Source: JAUZOB01 sp963692465 (GTDB lineage Bacteria > Bacteroidota > Bacteroidia > Bacteroidales > Prolixibacteraceae). From it: a stretch of DNA of 64,000 nucleotides. Of the stretch, positions 18,519 through 27,890 are shown piece by piece. The notes under the pieces were generated by a model that saw only the letters and a program-made list of their open reading frames with translations, did no database searches and was not told where the DNA came from. The stretch spans positions 1,984,001-2,048,000 of the forward strand of contig OY829943.1 in NCBI GenBank assembly GCA_963692465.1, read 5' to 3'. The position numbers and the translations under genes were made by a program. Each line of letters starts with the position of its first letter. Within the stretch, counting starts at the first letter, position 1.

Positions 18519-21500
18519 TGGTTTGATTTGTGGTTTTAGGTAGTAAAACCGATAGAATTTTGTGTATGCAGCGATGTCCTTCCCTTTTATGAAAGTGTCA
18601 AAATTTTCGTCTGATATAATAAAATTCTGATAGTCAGTGTTCTTCAATAGATCGATTATCCCATTTTGTTTCTCAAGAGACTGTTGATATTTCAGAGCAT
18701 CTTCCGAATTTTTTAATCCCCGAACTCTTAGAATTGTCCGGAAATCAAGTGGCAATAAGGAAGTGACGAGGTGATTCTTGGGATAAAAATCGTGATTAAA
18801 TTGAGTAATAGTTTTTAGCAAGTCATCTCCGTTAAGTTTGTCTGTTGCAAAAATAACCGACAACGAATGTTTGTCTGTAGGATTATAAGAAAAAGGTCCC
18901 TGATAAGAAGTGTCTTTTGAAGAGCGGACTTCTTTAATGGAATCAGCAGCAGGCTGCAATTCGGAGAAATCTTTTTTAAGATATTTATCCCGGAAAATAG
19001 AGATGTAATTATCGACATCAGAAGAAGAGGAAAGTTGGTTCAGATTCTGTTTTGTGATGACAAAATTTCGATATTTTCCATCGGAAAGATGATCAAAGAG
19101 ATTTCTGCTGTCGACTACTGATCTGAAATAATTCATAGCAGCAGATGCATTGGGTAAATCTTTAATAATCAAAAGTCTTATTCCAGAAATTTTCTTAATG
19201 TCGATTGATAGGCCCAGTTTAGAGAACTGATGTTTGTTGAATCGTTCAAAGTCGGAACGAACCGGATTTACTGTTAACGTAGAATCGTATATAGCTAAAA
19301 CAAAGGCATGAGGAAGCGTGAATGTGACATCCGAAACGATTGGCTGCCCCGGTGTTGTTTCTTTCGTTGCGGAAGGAACAATTACGTAGCTTCCTTTTTC
19401 TTTGGGCTGATTGTCGGCAGAAAGTTTGTTCATTAACGTTTCGGGAGCTTCGTCAATTCCTTCCTGAGAGAAATTACCCTGAGTAAAATGGCTGTAGTTT
19501 TTAATAAAGAATCTTAAGTAATCGTCGTCGTTTTTATCGTTGAGTAAGGCCCGGTAGTTTGAGGACGAAATAATAAAATTGACGTAACTGGTTTTGTTTA
19601 ACGTCTGGAATACACTCTTTTTCCGGATTATTGAGCGGAAATAGATTAACGCATGATCTTTGTCTTCAATACTTCTTACGGAGACGAGTTTTGTCTGTGG
19701 ATTTAGATCTTCGGTATTAATATCGAAATCGATTTTTGTGTAATGATCAATATTGTAATTGGCAATATCATATCTTAGACGGTTCAGATCAACTGAAGCA
19801 TTTGACGGGAAGGCGATAACGAAATAATGAAGTAAATCCGGTTCGTAAGAAAATTTACCACCGAATTCGTCGTTTTTGTTAGTAGTTCTTTTTATCTCCT
19901 CATTTTTAATCTCGTTATTCAGGTACCCTGATTCAACCAGTTTTTGATAATCGGTGAAGGCGTTCATACTGATTAATTTCAAAATTTCATCAGCGAGCGG
20001 TTTTGGTTCGCTTTTAGGGAACGAGTGTCCGAAACTTTTGAGATTAGTAGCTAAAAGTTGATTGTTATTTCCTCCTGGTTCGGATACCGCTTTTAAAAAT
20101 GCGATTTTAGAGCCTAATAAGCTATCAGGAGTCATCGCAATCATTTGGTTGCACAAAGCGGTTACCTCCGTATATTTCTTCTGTTTAAAGAGCGTGAATG
20201 TCTGTTCGTACATTCTGTTGATGTTGTCGTTTTTGGTCTGTAATTCCACCAGATATTTAGGATTTTGCAGATAGAGTGCGTATTTACTCTGAGGATATTT
20301 AGAGATGATCAGATTCTTATATTTTGAAGACAAATCAGAATTATTCAGGGTTGCATACTCTTCATACAAATCGAAATATATCGACAATTCGTATTCATTT
20401 CGGGGAAAACGTTTTAGAAGTTCAAGAAAAAGCTCTGTAGAAGAAGCATAGTCTGAGAATTCATTTTTCAGAATTCGGGCAGCCTGGAACAAGCTGTTTT
20501 TTAATCTTTCATTTGAAAGTAGCATTAAGGAGTCATTAACAGGAATTTCTGCCATATAAAATTCACGGGAGAACGAGTCCGTTTTCTGCTTTTTCATAGA
20601 GTCGGTGACGGCCGTGATCGTTTGTTTGTTGGCCTCTTCAGGAGAGGAATCCATGGTTGCTCTTTTGTCTTTCCGACGCCAGTTGTCCTCGAGTTTCCTT
20701 TTGCCCCACAGACGATCAAAGTCTGTTTTCCCGTAGGCGATTGTCGTCGGGCTGTAAAAATAGAAAGTGGCAGCATCCTGATTGCTCATACTGGTAATTT
20801 GCATGAGTGTTTGTTGGTTATTCGGAAGACTATTTGGTTGATCTTCTTTTTGTTTCTTTGCTTTTGCGAGAGTAATCCATTGGTCTATTAATTTATTTCG
20901 ATCGGGAGCAGACATTTTAGCAAGGCGTTGTAAGCTATCTTCTTTATTGTATATTCTCAGGTTTTGAACCAAATACTCCAGACTGGTTGCCCGTTCGGAA
21001 ACTAATTTATAAGAAGGATCCTGATTATCGAGGACCAGCATGGCACTATCATAGTAACAGCTGGCCGGGACATATTTTTTCTTGCTGAAATATAGGTTTG
21101 CCAATGTGATGCAGGCCTGGGTCTTTTGGACGTTGTTGTTGTTTCCATAAACTGATGCAAGTTTATAATGATCGATTGCCAAATCTGTTTCTCCTTTTTT
21201 CTGATAAATATTTCCTAGTGCAAAATGAATCAGATCAAAGTAATCATGATTATTATTGGAGTTTAGCATTTCTTTCAACTGGACGATTAATTTATCGGTA
21301 CTGGCATTATCCGATGAAGCCAGAGCGGTATTTATGTGGGCATAAAAGGTCATCTCATAAGAGGGATGCATCTTAATAACCTGTTGATATTGAGAGATAG
21401 ATAGATCTTCTTTTCCGGTTTCGTGATAAAGTTGGGCTAAAATGAAATGATAGCGAATTTTGACCTTCCTTTTGTGGATCAGTTTTATGGCTGTTTGCAG

Positions 21501-22244
21501 GTACGAAATCGCTTCTTCGTTTTTGCCAAGGCGGATATAGAGATCTGCCGTGACAGCTGCCAGATCACCCTGAAGTTTTTTGGGGAAACCAGGATCGGCT
21601 TCCAGACGCACTAACTGATCCTGAGCTTCGCTGAACCGTTCGCTTTCAATATAACCTCTCACCAGCCAGAGTAGCGCATCATACCGGCAAGATGCATCTT
21701 TATAGTTGCGAATAAGCAATGCGAGATTAGAGATTGCCGATGGAAATTTATGCTGAAAGAAATAGGCCTGTCCCATCATCAGATAAGCCTTAGGGACCCA
21801 TCGGTTAAATTCTGTTTTACTGGCGAATTCACGATAAGAATCCGTCATTTTTCCTTTAATAGCTGGTTTTTTAGTAATAGAATGGATCTTGATTAACTTG
21901 ACGCTTTTATCAATTGCAACATTCATCTCAGCCGTTGCTGTTTTATCAGTTCTCGGGTCGCTGGATTTAAAAATGGGAAGGAGCTTATTATAATCATCCG
22001 GGTAAGCATTTTCAATTTTCTCTTCTCCTCTTTTTAACGCCTCGTGACCGTTGAAATAGACATTGTAATGGGCAGTAATGTTGTGATACGTCCGGGAAAT
22101 AACTGTGTTCTTCTTTGTTGAGCATTCTGTCAGTGCAATTGTTACAAGAAGAAACAACACAATGAATGTAATTTCTCTTTTAAAATGAGGAGTATTTATC
22201 GAATGATCAATTTTCAAAGGGCTGCTTTTATGATGGACAAACAC
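18519..22244 (-). CDS. porW: PorW/SprE-like TPR lipoprotein of the type IX secretion system
   Basis: About 1242 residues. The lipobox ALTEC (Cys41) is followed by the signature STKKNTVISRTYHNITAHYNVYFNG seen in PorW/SprE proteins. Residues about 150-780 contain many TPR-type helix pairs (for example ALGNIYQKKGETDLAIDHYKLA). The last 445 residues hold three copies of one module (begin about 797, 972 and 1118). PorW/SprE is an outer-membrane-linked lipoprotein needed for type IX secretion, proposed to join the PorK/N ring to the translocon. The start is GTG at 22244: no ATG lies between the upstream region and the lipobox, and the N-terminal extension before the signal helix is unusually long and basic. 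The stop codon occupies 18516-18518. A nested inverted repeat sits just upstream. Confidence 0.85.
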
Positions 22245-22291
22245 AATAAAAATTCTACAATAAAATAAGGAGGATGATTTTAAAAAAGCAA

Positions 22292-22379
22292 CTACTCTGA
22301 TTGTTTATTGTTTTCAATTTATTTCCTGAGGGAACAATCTCCTTAAATAAATTCTGTTTTCAATAAAATATCAGAGTAG
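22292..22379. repeat. Nested inverted repeat between mrp and the PorW-like gene
   Basis: Three perfect stems lie one inside another: 22292-22301 with 22370-22379 (10 bp), 22304-22310 with 22361-22367 (7 bp), and 22316-22324 with 22345-22353 (9 bp), separated by 2x2 and 5x7 internal loops. The element lies after the mrp stop and 48 bases before the GTG of the PorW-like gene. It could be a leader structure, an end-of-operon element or a small degenerate mobile element. Confidence 0.7.
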
Positions 22380-22416
22380 CAGAATCAGTCAATAATAGCC
22401 AATTGACTCAAAGTTA

Positions 22417-23517
22417 TTAATGTTTTCTGGTAATTTCGACTTTTTGGGTTGGAGCTTGATTTTTATTCCGTAGATTAATTTGTTCGATCAGGTTTTGTGC
22501 CAGAGAAGCGAAAGCCATTCCCGTTATCGAGTCGGGTTGAACAGCAGCGGGAACCCCTTCGTCTCCGCCTTCGCAGATGCTTTGTACGATAGGAATTTGT
22601 CCAAGTAGGTTAATGTTCAGTTTCTCCGATAAATCTTTCCCTCCGTTCTTTCCGAAGATAAAATATTTATTATCGGGCAGTTCAGCAGGGGTAAACCAAG
22701 CCATGTTTTCAACGATTCCAAGTACCGGAACGTTCACAGATTTTTCCTGAAACATTTTGACCCCTTTAATAACATCAGCGAGAGCAACCTGTTGAGGTGT
22801 TGTAACAATCACAGCTCCGGTGACCGGCACTGTTTGAACAATAGTCAGGTGTATGTCGCTTGTTCCCGGAGGAAGATCGATTAGCAAGTAATCCAGTTCG
22901 CCCCAGTTGCTTCCGGTGATGAGCTGTTTGAGTGCATTTGAAGCCATGGGGCCTCTCCACACCAAAGCGTCTCCGGCGGCGACAAAGAATCCGATAGAAA
23001 GGATTTCAACCCCGTATTTCTCAATTGGTTGAATCAACTCTCGTCCGTCAATCTCAACGGCAAAAGGAGTTGCTTCTTCTTCTCCGAACATTTTAGGGAT
23101 AGAAGGCCCATAGATGTCTGCATCAATGAGACCCACTTTGGCCCCGGTGTTAGCAAGGGCAACCGCGATATTTACAGCAACAGTTGATTTGCCTACGCCC
23201 CCTTTACCCGATGCGACCGCAATGATATTCTTTACTCCCGGAAGGATTGGACGTTGCATGTTATGGATAGACTTTACTGCTATGTTTCCGGCAATCTGGG
23301 TTTCCGGACCGACGTGACTTAAGATAGCTTTTTCGCAAGATGCGACGATCTCTTTTACCTGAGGGTCATCTGAGCGTTGAAATACCAAAGAAAAACTTAC
23401 TTTCTTCCCTGCAATACGGATCTCTTGCACCATGTCCATGGTAACAATATCTTTATCGCTTCCCGGATAATAAACCTCTCTTAAGGCATCTGTGATATTT
23501 TTAGGAACAATCGCCAT
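22417..23517 (-). CDS. mrp: Mrp/NBP35-type ATPase (iron-sulfur cluster carrier)
   Basis: 366 residues: an N-terminal MIP18/DUF59 domain (about 1-80) and a P-loop ATPase with the deviant Walker A GKGGVGKST (about 104-112), DADIYGPSIPKMFG and LLIDLPPGTSD. Such proteins carry or insert Fe-S clusters. The usual CxxC cluster-binding pair after ENM is absent; the region reads ENMAWFTPAELPDNKYF, a form I recall from other Bacteroidales. ATG at 23517 is preferred over a TTG two codons upstream. It lies 24 bases after the alkyltransferase-like gene in the same row. Confidence 0.93.
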   Translation of the reverse strand: MAIVPKNITDALREVYYPGSDKDIVTMDMVQEIRIAGKKVSFSLVFQRSDDPQVKEIVASCEKAILSHVGPETQIAGNIAVKSIHNMQRPILPGVKNIIAVASGKGGVGKSTVAVNIAVALANTGAKVGLIDADIYGPSIPKMFGEEEATPFAVEIDGRELIQPIEKYGVEILSIGFFVAAGDALVWRGPMASNALKQLITGSNWGELDYLLIDLPPGTSDIHLTIVQTVPVTGAVIVTTPQQVALADVIKGVKMFQEKSVNVPVLGIVENMAWFTPAELPDNKYFIFGKNGGKDLSEKLNINLLGQIPIVQSICEGGDEGVPAAVQPDSITGMAFASLAQNLIEQINLRNKNQAPTQKVEITRKH

Positions 23518-23541
23518 GATCAAATATTTAAGAAAAGATGA

Positions 23542-23880
23542 TTAATGAGTTTTAATGAGTTCAACATTCGGATCCCAAAAAAGTTTTTTAAAATCAACGA
23601 TGCAATTTCCCTCGATAATAATTCCCTCACTTTCAAGCAGCTGTTGCATTGTGTCGACTCCGTCGAAGTGCCTTTTTCCCGACAAAAGGCCGTTGCGGTT
23701 AACAACCCGGTGGGCGGGGATAAACTCTTTTTGTGAAGAGCTTTTATTCAGGGCCCAACCAACCATTCTGGATGATTGAGCAGATCCCAGATAGCGCGCA
23801 ATTGCCCCGTAAGAGGTAACTCTGCCAAATGGAATTTGTCTGGTTATTTGAAATACTTGTTCAAAGAAGTCGGATGACAT
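23542..23880 (-). CDS. Alkyltransferase-like protein (ATL), MGMT family without the reactive cysteine
   Basis: 112 residues corresponding to the DNA-binding C-terminal domain of O6-alkylguanine-DNA methyltransferase: FGRVTSYGAIARYLG, the arginine-finger region SSRMVGWAL, and the active-site motif. That motif reads PAHRV instead of PCHRV (Ala56), so alkyl transfer is impossible. Known ATL proteins bind O6-alkylguanine and hand it to nucleotide excision repair, and this is the expected role. The C-terminal DFKKLFWDP is typical of short ATLs. It lies 16 bases after trmB and is followed by mrp. Confidence 0.9.
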   Translation of the reverse strand: MSSDFFEQVFQITRQIPFGRVTSYGAIARYLGSAQSSRMVGWALNKSSSQKEFIPAHRVVNRNGLLSGKRHFDGVDTMQQLLESEGIIIEGNCIVDFKKLFWDPNVELIKTH

Positions 23881-23896
23881 GATCGCTGGAATTTAT

Positions 23897-24637
23897 TTAT
23901 ACTACCACCGCATTTCGGCCGAAACTACGATAAGCATCCCGTTCAATTTCCACATCCGGTTCATGAAGCTCTCTGTCGTGTACCCGAAAACGTAGATATT
24001 TGATTGTTATTCCGCGGCTCAGCCACTGTTGTTCGTAATAAGTCTGAATAGAAAGAATCGGATCTTGTCTTTCTGATTGATAAAGATCGTCAATGTTCGT
24101 AAGAATCTCGAATCCGTTTTCCTTGATCATTGCTAATGTGTACTGGTATTGGAAGTTACTGTCGGTTTTTAAGTTGATGATTCCGTCAGGAGCAAGGAAC
24201 TCCCGGTAAAGATTAATGAATCTTGTTGAGGTGAGTCGCTTGTTTACTTTTTTCATTTGAGGATCGGGGAATGTTAGCCATATCTCCGAGACTTCAGAAG
24301 GAGCGAAGAGGTGATTAGTCAGTTCAATGCTAGTTCTTAAAAATCCAACGTTTTTTAATCCCAGATCAATGGACTGTTTTGCTCCATGCCATATTCTTGC
24401 CCCTTTAATGTCAACCCCGATATAGTTTTTATCGGAGAAAAGACGAGCCATGTTAACCGTGTATTCTCCCTTTCCGCATCCCAGTTCAAGAATAATTGGA
24501 TTGGAATTTTTAAAAACACCGGCATTCCAATTTCCTTTAATCGGATGATCATGTTGCCAGACATTATCAAAAGAGGGCTGAATAACATTACTGAAGGACT
24601 CCATCTCAGCAAATTTAGCCAGTTTATTTTTTGCCAA
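23897..24637 (-). CDS. trmB: tRNA (guanine-N7-)-methyltransferase
   Basis: 246 residues with a class I SAM-binding fold: ELGCGKGEYT (motif I), NYIGVDIKGARIWHGAKQ, and the TrmB hallmark LTFPDPQMKKVNKRLTS. It forms m7G46 in tRNA. The N-terminus KNKLAKFAEMESFSNV matches the conserved family start, so translation must begin upstream of the first ATG (residue 12); the codon available is TTG at 24637. It follows gldH by 21 bases in the holB-to-mpl row. Confidence 0.93.
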   Translation of the reverse strand: MAKNKLAKFAEMESFSNVIQPSFDNVWQHDHPIKGNWNAGVFKNSNPIILELGCGKGEYTVNMARLFSDKNYIGVDIKGARIWHGAKQSIDLGLKNVGFLRTSIELTNHLFAPSEVSEIWLTFPDPQMKKVNKRLTSTRFINLYREFLAPDGIINLKTDSNFQYQYTLAMIKENGFEILTNIDDLYQSERQDPILSIQTYYEQQWLSRGITIKYLRFRVHDRELHEPDVEIERDAYRSFGRNAVVV

Positions 24638-24658
24638 ATGATTTAGATTTAAGGGTTC

Positions 24659-25138
24659 TTATTTTGTTTTTTCTACCCGGAAACCGATATCCCTTATTCC
24701 AGATAAAAGCGTTTCACGCATTCCATGTTGAATTCTAAAATGGTAAATACCGGACGAAGGGAAGAAGATGTTCTTTTTATAGAGATGTTGACTGTCGTAC
24801 ATATCTCCTAACCCTTTACCGACCCATTTGCCATGCAGGTCTGCCAAAATGAACTCGGTGGTATCTTTAAGGCTTTTCCCCTTGGGAGGAGAGATGGTCA
24901 TAAAGAGCCAGAGGTTGCTATTGGGATAACTCCCCTTGTTCCGAATATTGACGTATAAATTGTAACGACTAATGGTGTCGGTTATATTAACCGGAAAATC
25001 GGCAATTGAATCCTGGTGCCAACCGTTTTTGTCAATCTTCTGATACTTCTCATACACTCTGTTCGGATCGCAGGCAGTAAAAAAGAGAAAAATGCCCATT
25101 AGAACAAGAAGTGGGTTGAGAAAAAACTTATTTCTCAT
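24659..25138 (-). CDS. gldH: Gliding/type IX-associated lipoprotein GldH
   Basis: 159-residue lipoprotein (signal helix ending FLFFTAC, Cys23) with the family pattern DPNRVYEKYQ, then NLYVNIRNKGSYPNSNLWLFM and the C-terminal GIYHFRIQHGMRE. GldH was found as a gliding motility protein in Flavobacterium, but it is also present in non-gliding Bacteroidota, so gliding is not implied. The ATG at 25138 overlaps the last 11 bases of ricT, indicating translational coupling; an upstream in-frame ATG at 25258 would add 40 non-signal residues and is rejected. Confidence 0.9.
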   Translation of the reverse strand: MRNKFFLNPLLVLMGIFLFFTACDPNRVYEKYQKIDKNGWHQDSIADFPVNITDTISRYNLYVNIRNKGSYPNSNLWLFMTISPPKGKSLKDTTEFILADLHGKWVGKGLGDMYDSQHLYKKNIFFPSSGIYHFRIQHGMRETLLSGIRDIGFRVEKTK

Positions 25139-26459
25139 CTTGTGTATTGTTATTGGGTTTTGGAGAAATGGAAAGTCTTTTATTTCGGTGTTTTTTGAAA
25201 TTCCTTTGTCCGCTTGAAGGAGACGTTGGCTTTGTTTCCGTTTCCGAAGCAGCTGCATTTCCCTGTTGTGCTATGACTGGTTTTAAAATTTTAGGAGTCG
25301 GATTTGTGAGTTCATGCTCTGGGGGAGTCGGGCGTTTCTTCCGGTTTCTTTTTTTCCGGTTAGAATTAGCCTGTTCATCGAACCGGGTAAGGCTCTCTTC
25401 TCCAACAGCATTTGAATAAGAAAGTTCGCGGTTTTGAATTTCTTCCAGAGGTTTAACCATTGCCGAATCTTCAATTTTTTCGATTAGTGTTCCGGCCCGG
25501 TTGAGTTTTATAATTTCTTTAACCCGATCGACAGGAATAGCAATTTGTCCGGATTGTGACGAACTTTCGGGAGAATACCAGTAGATTCGTTTAAAAATAT
25601 CAGCTTTGAAGAAGCGATATTTTCCTTTCTGAGTTTCAATAGCGATATTGGTAGAAGGGAAATCTTTTTGTGCATCGACATAGCAGTCCAGCTCGTAATT
25701 GAGGCAACACTTTAATTTTCCACACTGTCCTGCCAGTTTCTGCGGGTTGAGTGATATTTCCTGATAACGTGCTGCGCTGGTCGTTACCGAAACAAAGTTG
25801 GCCATCCATGTGCAACAGCATAGTTCTCGTCCACAAGGGCCGATACCACCAATTCTGCCGGCTTCCTGGCGAGCTCCGATTTGTTTCATCTCAATGCGGA
25901 TATGAAAGGTTTCGGCCAGCACTTTAATTAGCTGACGGAAATCGACACGGTCTTCAGCGATGTAGTAAAAGATCGCTTTTGTTTTATCCCCTTGATATTC
26001 CACATCGCCGATTTTCATGTTGAGGTTCAACTGTGTTGCGATCTGGCGGGAACGGATCATGGTTTCATGTTCTAATGCAATGGCCTCTTTCCACTTGTCG
26101 ATATCGGCAACTTTAGCTTTTCGGTAGATTTTTCTCAGTTCTCCGTTCACGTAAGTTACCTTGTGTTTTTTCATCTGATGTAAAACCAGGTCTCCCATCA
26201 GTGAAACGACTCCTATGTCATGACCCGGACTAGCTTCGACGGCAACTGTGTCGCCGACTTTAATTTTTAATCCGTTGGTATTTTGATAATAATCTTTTCG
26301 GGTGTTTTTAAATCGGACCTCTACAATGTCGGTCGGATTGTTTGTATTTTGAACGTCTCCTAGCCAATCGTAAACTTCTTGTTTGGCGCAGGTTCCTGAA
26401 TTGGACGACGATGGGCATCCTCGGTCTCTGAGGTCGCAAGTACAGTCAATACAGTTCAT
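25128..26459 (-). CDS. ricT: PSP1-domain protein, RicT-like
   Basis: 443 residues. The PSP1 domain lies roughly at 40-270 (VEVRFKNTRKDYY, YQGDKTKAIFYYIAEDRVDFR) with the cysteine-rich block GIGPCGRELCCCTW and GQCGKLKCCLNYE, which in RicT binds Fe-S clusters. In Bacillus RicT works with RicA/RicF on RNA processing; the role in Bacteroidota is less clear. An extra cysteine cluster occupies the first 25 residues (Cys3, 6, 8, 15, 24). The C-terminal 120 residues are low-complexity, basic and proline-rich. It stands between holB and gldH, an arrangement I recall as common in the phylum. Confidence 0.9.
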   Translation of the reverse strand: MNCIDCTCDLRDRGCPSSSNSGTCAKQEVYDWLGDVQNTNNPTDIVEVRFKNTRKDYYQNTNGLKIKVGDTVAVEASPGHDIGVVSLMGDLVLHQMKKHKVTYVNGELRKIYRKAKVADIDKWKEAIALEHETMIRSRQIATQLNLNMKIGDVEYQGDKTKAIFYYIAEDRVDFRQLIKVLAETFHIRIEMKQIGARQEAGRIGGIGPCGRELCCCTWMANFVSVTTSAARYQEISLNPQKLAGQCGKLKCCLNYELDCYVDAQKDFPSTNIAIETQKGKYRFFKADIFKRIYWYSPESSSQSGQIAIPVDRVKEIIKLNRAGTLIEKIEDSAMVKPLEEIQNRELSYSNAVGEESLTRFDEQANSNRKKRNRKKRPTPPEHELTNPTPKILKPVIAQQGNAAASETETKPTSPSSGQRNFKKHRNKRLSISPKPNNNTQDEK

Positions 26460-26523
26460 ATGATTTATATATTTAGACTGGCCGAACCATTAAGTCCGGT
26501 CAGGAGTGTGCTTAAAATAATCA

Positions 26524-26531
26524 CAAAAATA
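26524..26531 (-). promoter_or_regulatory. Candidate -7 element upstream of ricT
   Basis: Minus-strand TATTTTTG fits TAnnTTTG. It lies in the 116-base holB-ricT gap and would start the ricT-gldH-trmB row. Confidence 0.45.
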
Positions 26532-26575
26532 AGGATAAAAAGCATAGCATAAAAATGCATTGGAAAGATTCAGAA

Positions 26576-27685
26576 TCAACGAATCAGCCTCGAAATTGTT
26601 AAAGCCATGTCGAGAAAAACAAGTCGGGGATTTCCATTTGCGCCGATGTGAAGATAAGCTTTCTCAAATTCTTCACTGATCGGAATCACATTTTTCCCGT
26701 TGATGAAGGGGGCAAATCTGCTTGAAAACTGATATTCTTCGGATGTCATATAATTGACATCGGGAATTTTAGCATTTGAGATAAAGTTTTCACGGATTTG
26801 AGTGAGGCTATATAAAAGGAATGCTTTTTGCCGTTCGCGACCGATTCCGGATAGGTTATTGACCCAGTCAATTATAGGGATAACTTTCTGTGAATAAGTA
26901 AGACGCATAATATCTCTGAATTTTTCAAGATTATAGAGCGTGTCCTCCGATGGATTCAAAAGGGAGAGTGCCCTTACATAATTTCCCCGTGCCAGTTTGA
27001 CAATTGTATTGAGGTCTTTCCCTGCTTTTTCCGGCCTTTTTGAAAGCATTTGAAGAATCGCTTCGTCTTCGAACGGAGGGATCTTAATCAACTGAGTTCT
27101 GGACCGGATTGTTGAGATAAGTTGGTCTTCATTCTCACTAATCAAAATGAAAAGTGTTTTTGCCGGGGGTTCTTCAAGGATTTTGAGAAGCTTGTTTGCC
27201 GCGGTGGGGTGCATTTTTTCAGGCATCCAGATAATCATGATTTTATATTCCGCCTCAAAGGTTTTTAAACTAAGTTTTTGGATGATTTGATCACTTTCCT
27301 TGGCGTAAATCATTCCCTGTGCATTTCCAGCTTCGATGTGAGCAAGCCACTGATTCAGATTGAAAAATGGATTTTCACTGACGAAATTTCTCCATTCGTT
27401 TAAGTAGCGGTCGCAGAGATCGTCGTTTTTAAACAATGGAAATGCAAAATGGAGATCGGGATGAATTAGTTTCTGATATTTTCTGCATTCTGGACAAACG
27501 CCACATGCATCATCGCCCTGACGGTTGCGACACGAAATATATTGAGCATAAGCTAAAGCAAGAGCAAGTTTACCACATCCTTCGGGACCGGCAAATAGCA
27601 GGGCATGACTAATTCTTTGTTCCTGAACTGATTGGATAAGACGGTTTTTGATCGCCTCCTGTCCGGCTATTTCTTTAAAAAGCAT
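26576..27685 (-). CDS. holB: DNA polymerase III delta-prime subunit
   Basis: 369-residue AAA+ clamp-loader subunit: IAGQEAIKNRLIQSVQ at the start, P-loop-like AGPEGCGKLALALAYA, a four-cysteine zinc module (C-x8-C-x2-C-x2-C, residues about 52-66), and KLLKILEEPPAKTLFILI with sensor region STIRSRTQ (SRC motif reads SRT). The P-loop lacks the usual Thr/Ser after Lys, fitting the non-hydrolysing delta-prime role rather than the tau/gamma ATPase. It is the first gene of the minus-strand row to mpl and is divergent from pgk. Confidence 0.92.
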   Translation of the reverse strand: MLFKEIAGQEAIKNRLIQSVQEQRISHALLFAGPEGCGKLALALAYAQYISCRNRQGDDACGVCPECRKYQKLIHPDLHFAFPLFKNDDLCDRYLNEWRNFVSENPFFNLNQWLAHIEAGNAQGMIYAKESDQIIQKLSLKTFEAEYKIMIIWMPEKMHPTAANKLLKILEEPPAKTLFILISENEDQLISTIRSRTQLIKIPPFEDEAILQMLSKRPEKAGKDLNTIVKLARGNYVRALSLLNPSEDTLYNLEKFRDIMRLTYSQKVIPIIDWVNNLSGIGRERQKAFLLYSLTQIRENFISNAKIPDVNYMTSEEYQFSSRFAPFINGKNVIPISEEFEKAYLHIGANGNPRLVFLDMALTISRLIR

Positions 27686-27736
27686 AATTCTTGGTGTTTA
27701 TTGCTGCAAAATACAGCTTTTCTGTTGCTGTAAACT

Positions 27737-27744
27737 CAAAAGTA
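27737..27744 (-). promoter_or_regulatory. Candidate -7 element for holB
   Basis: Minus-strand TACTTTTG fits TAnnTTTG, about 50 bases upstream of the holB ATG. Confidence 0.4.
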
Positions 27745-27853
27745 AAAATTAATTTCGAAAAAGCAGATTGTCCGGCTATTGGTGGGTTTAAGGGTTTGTT
27801 AATATTTTACAAGGTCTGCTCCCTACAAGGCCCAAAAGAAGGTGGAGTTTTCG

Positions 27854-27861
27854 TATATTTG
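27854..27861 (+). promoter_or_regulatory. Candidate -7 element for pgk
   Basis: TATATTTG is a full match to TAnnTTTG, 29 bases before the pgk ATG; no obvious -33 TTG. Confidence 0.45.
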
Positions 27862-27890
27862 TATTATTGAAAATTATAAAATTTTTACAT

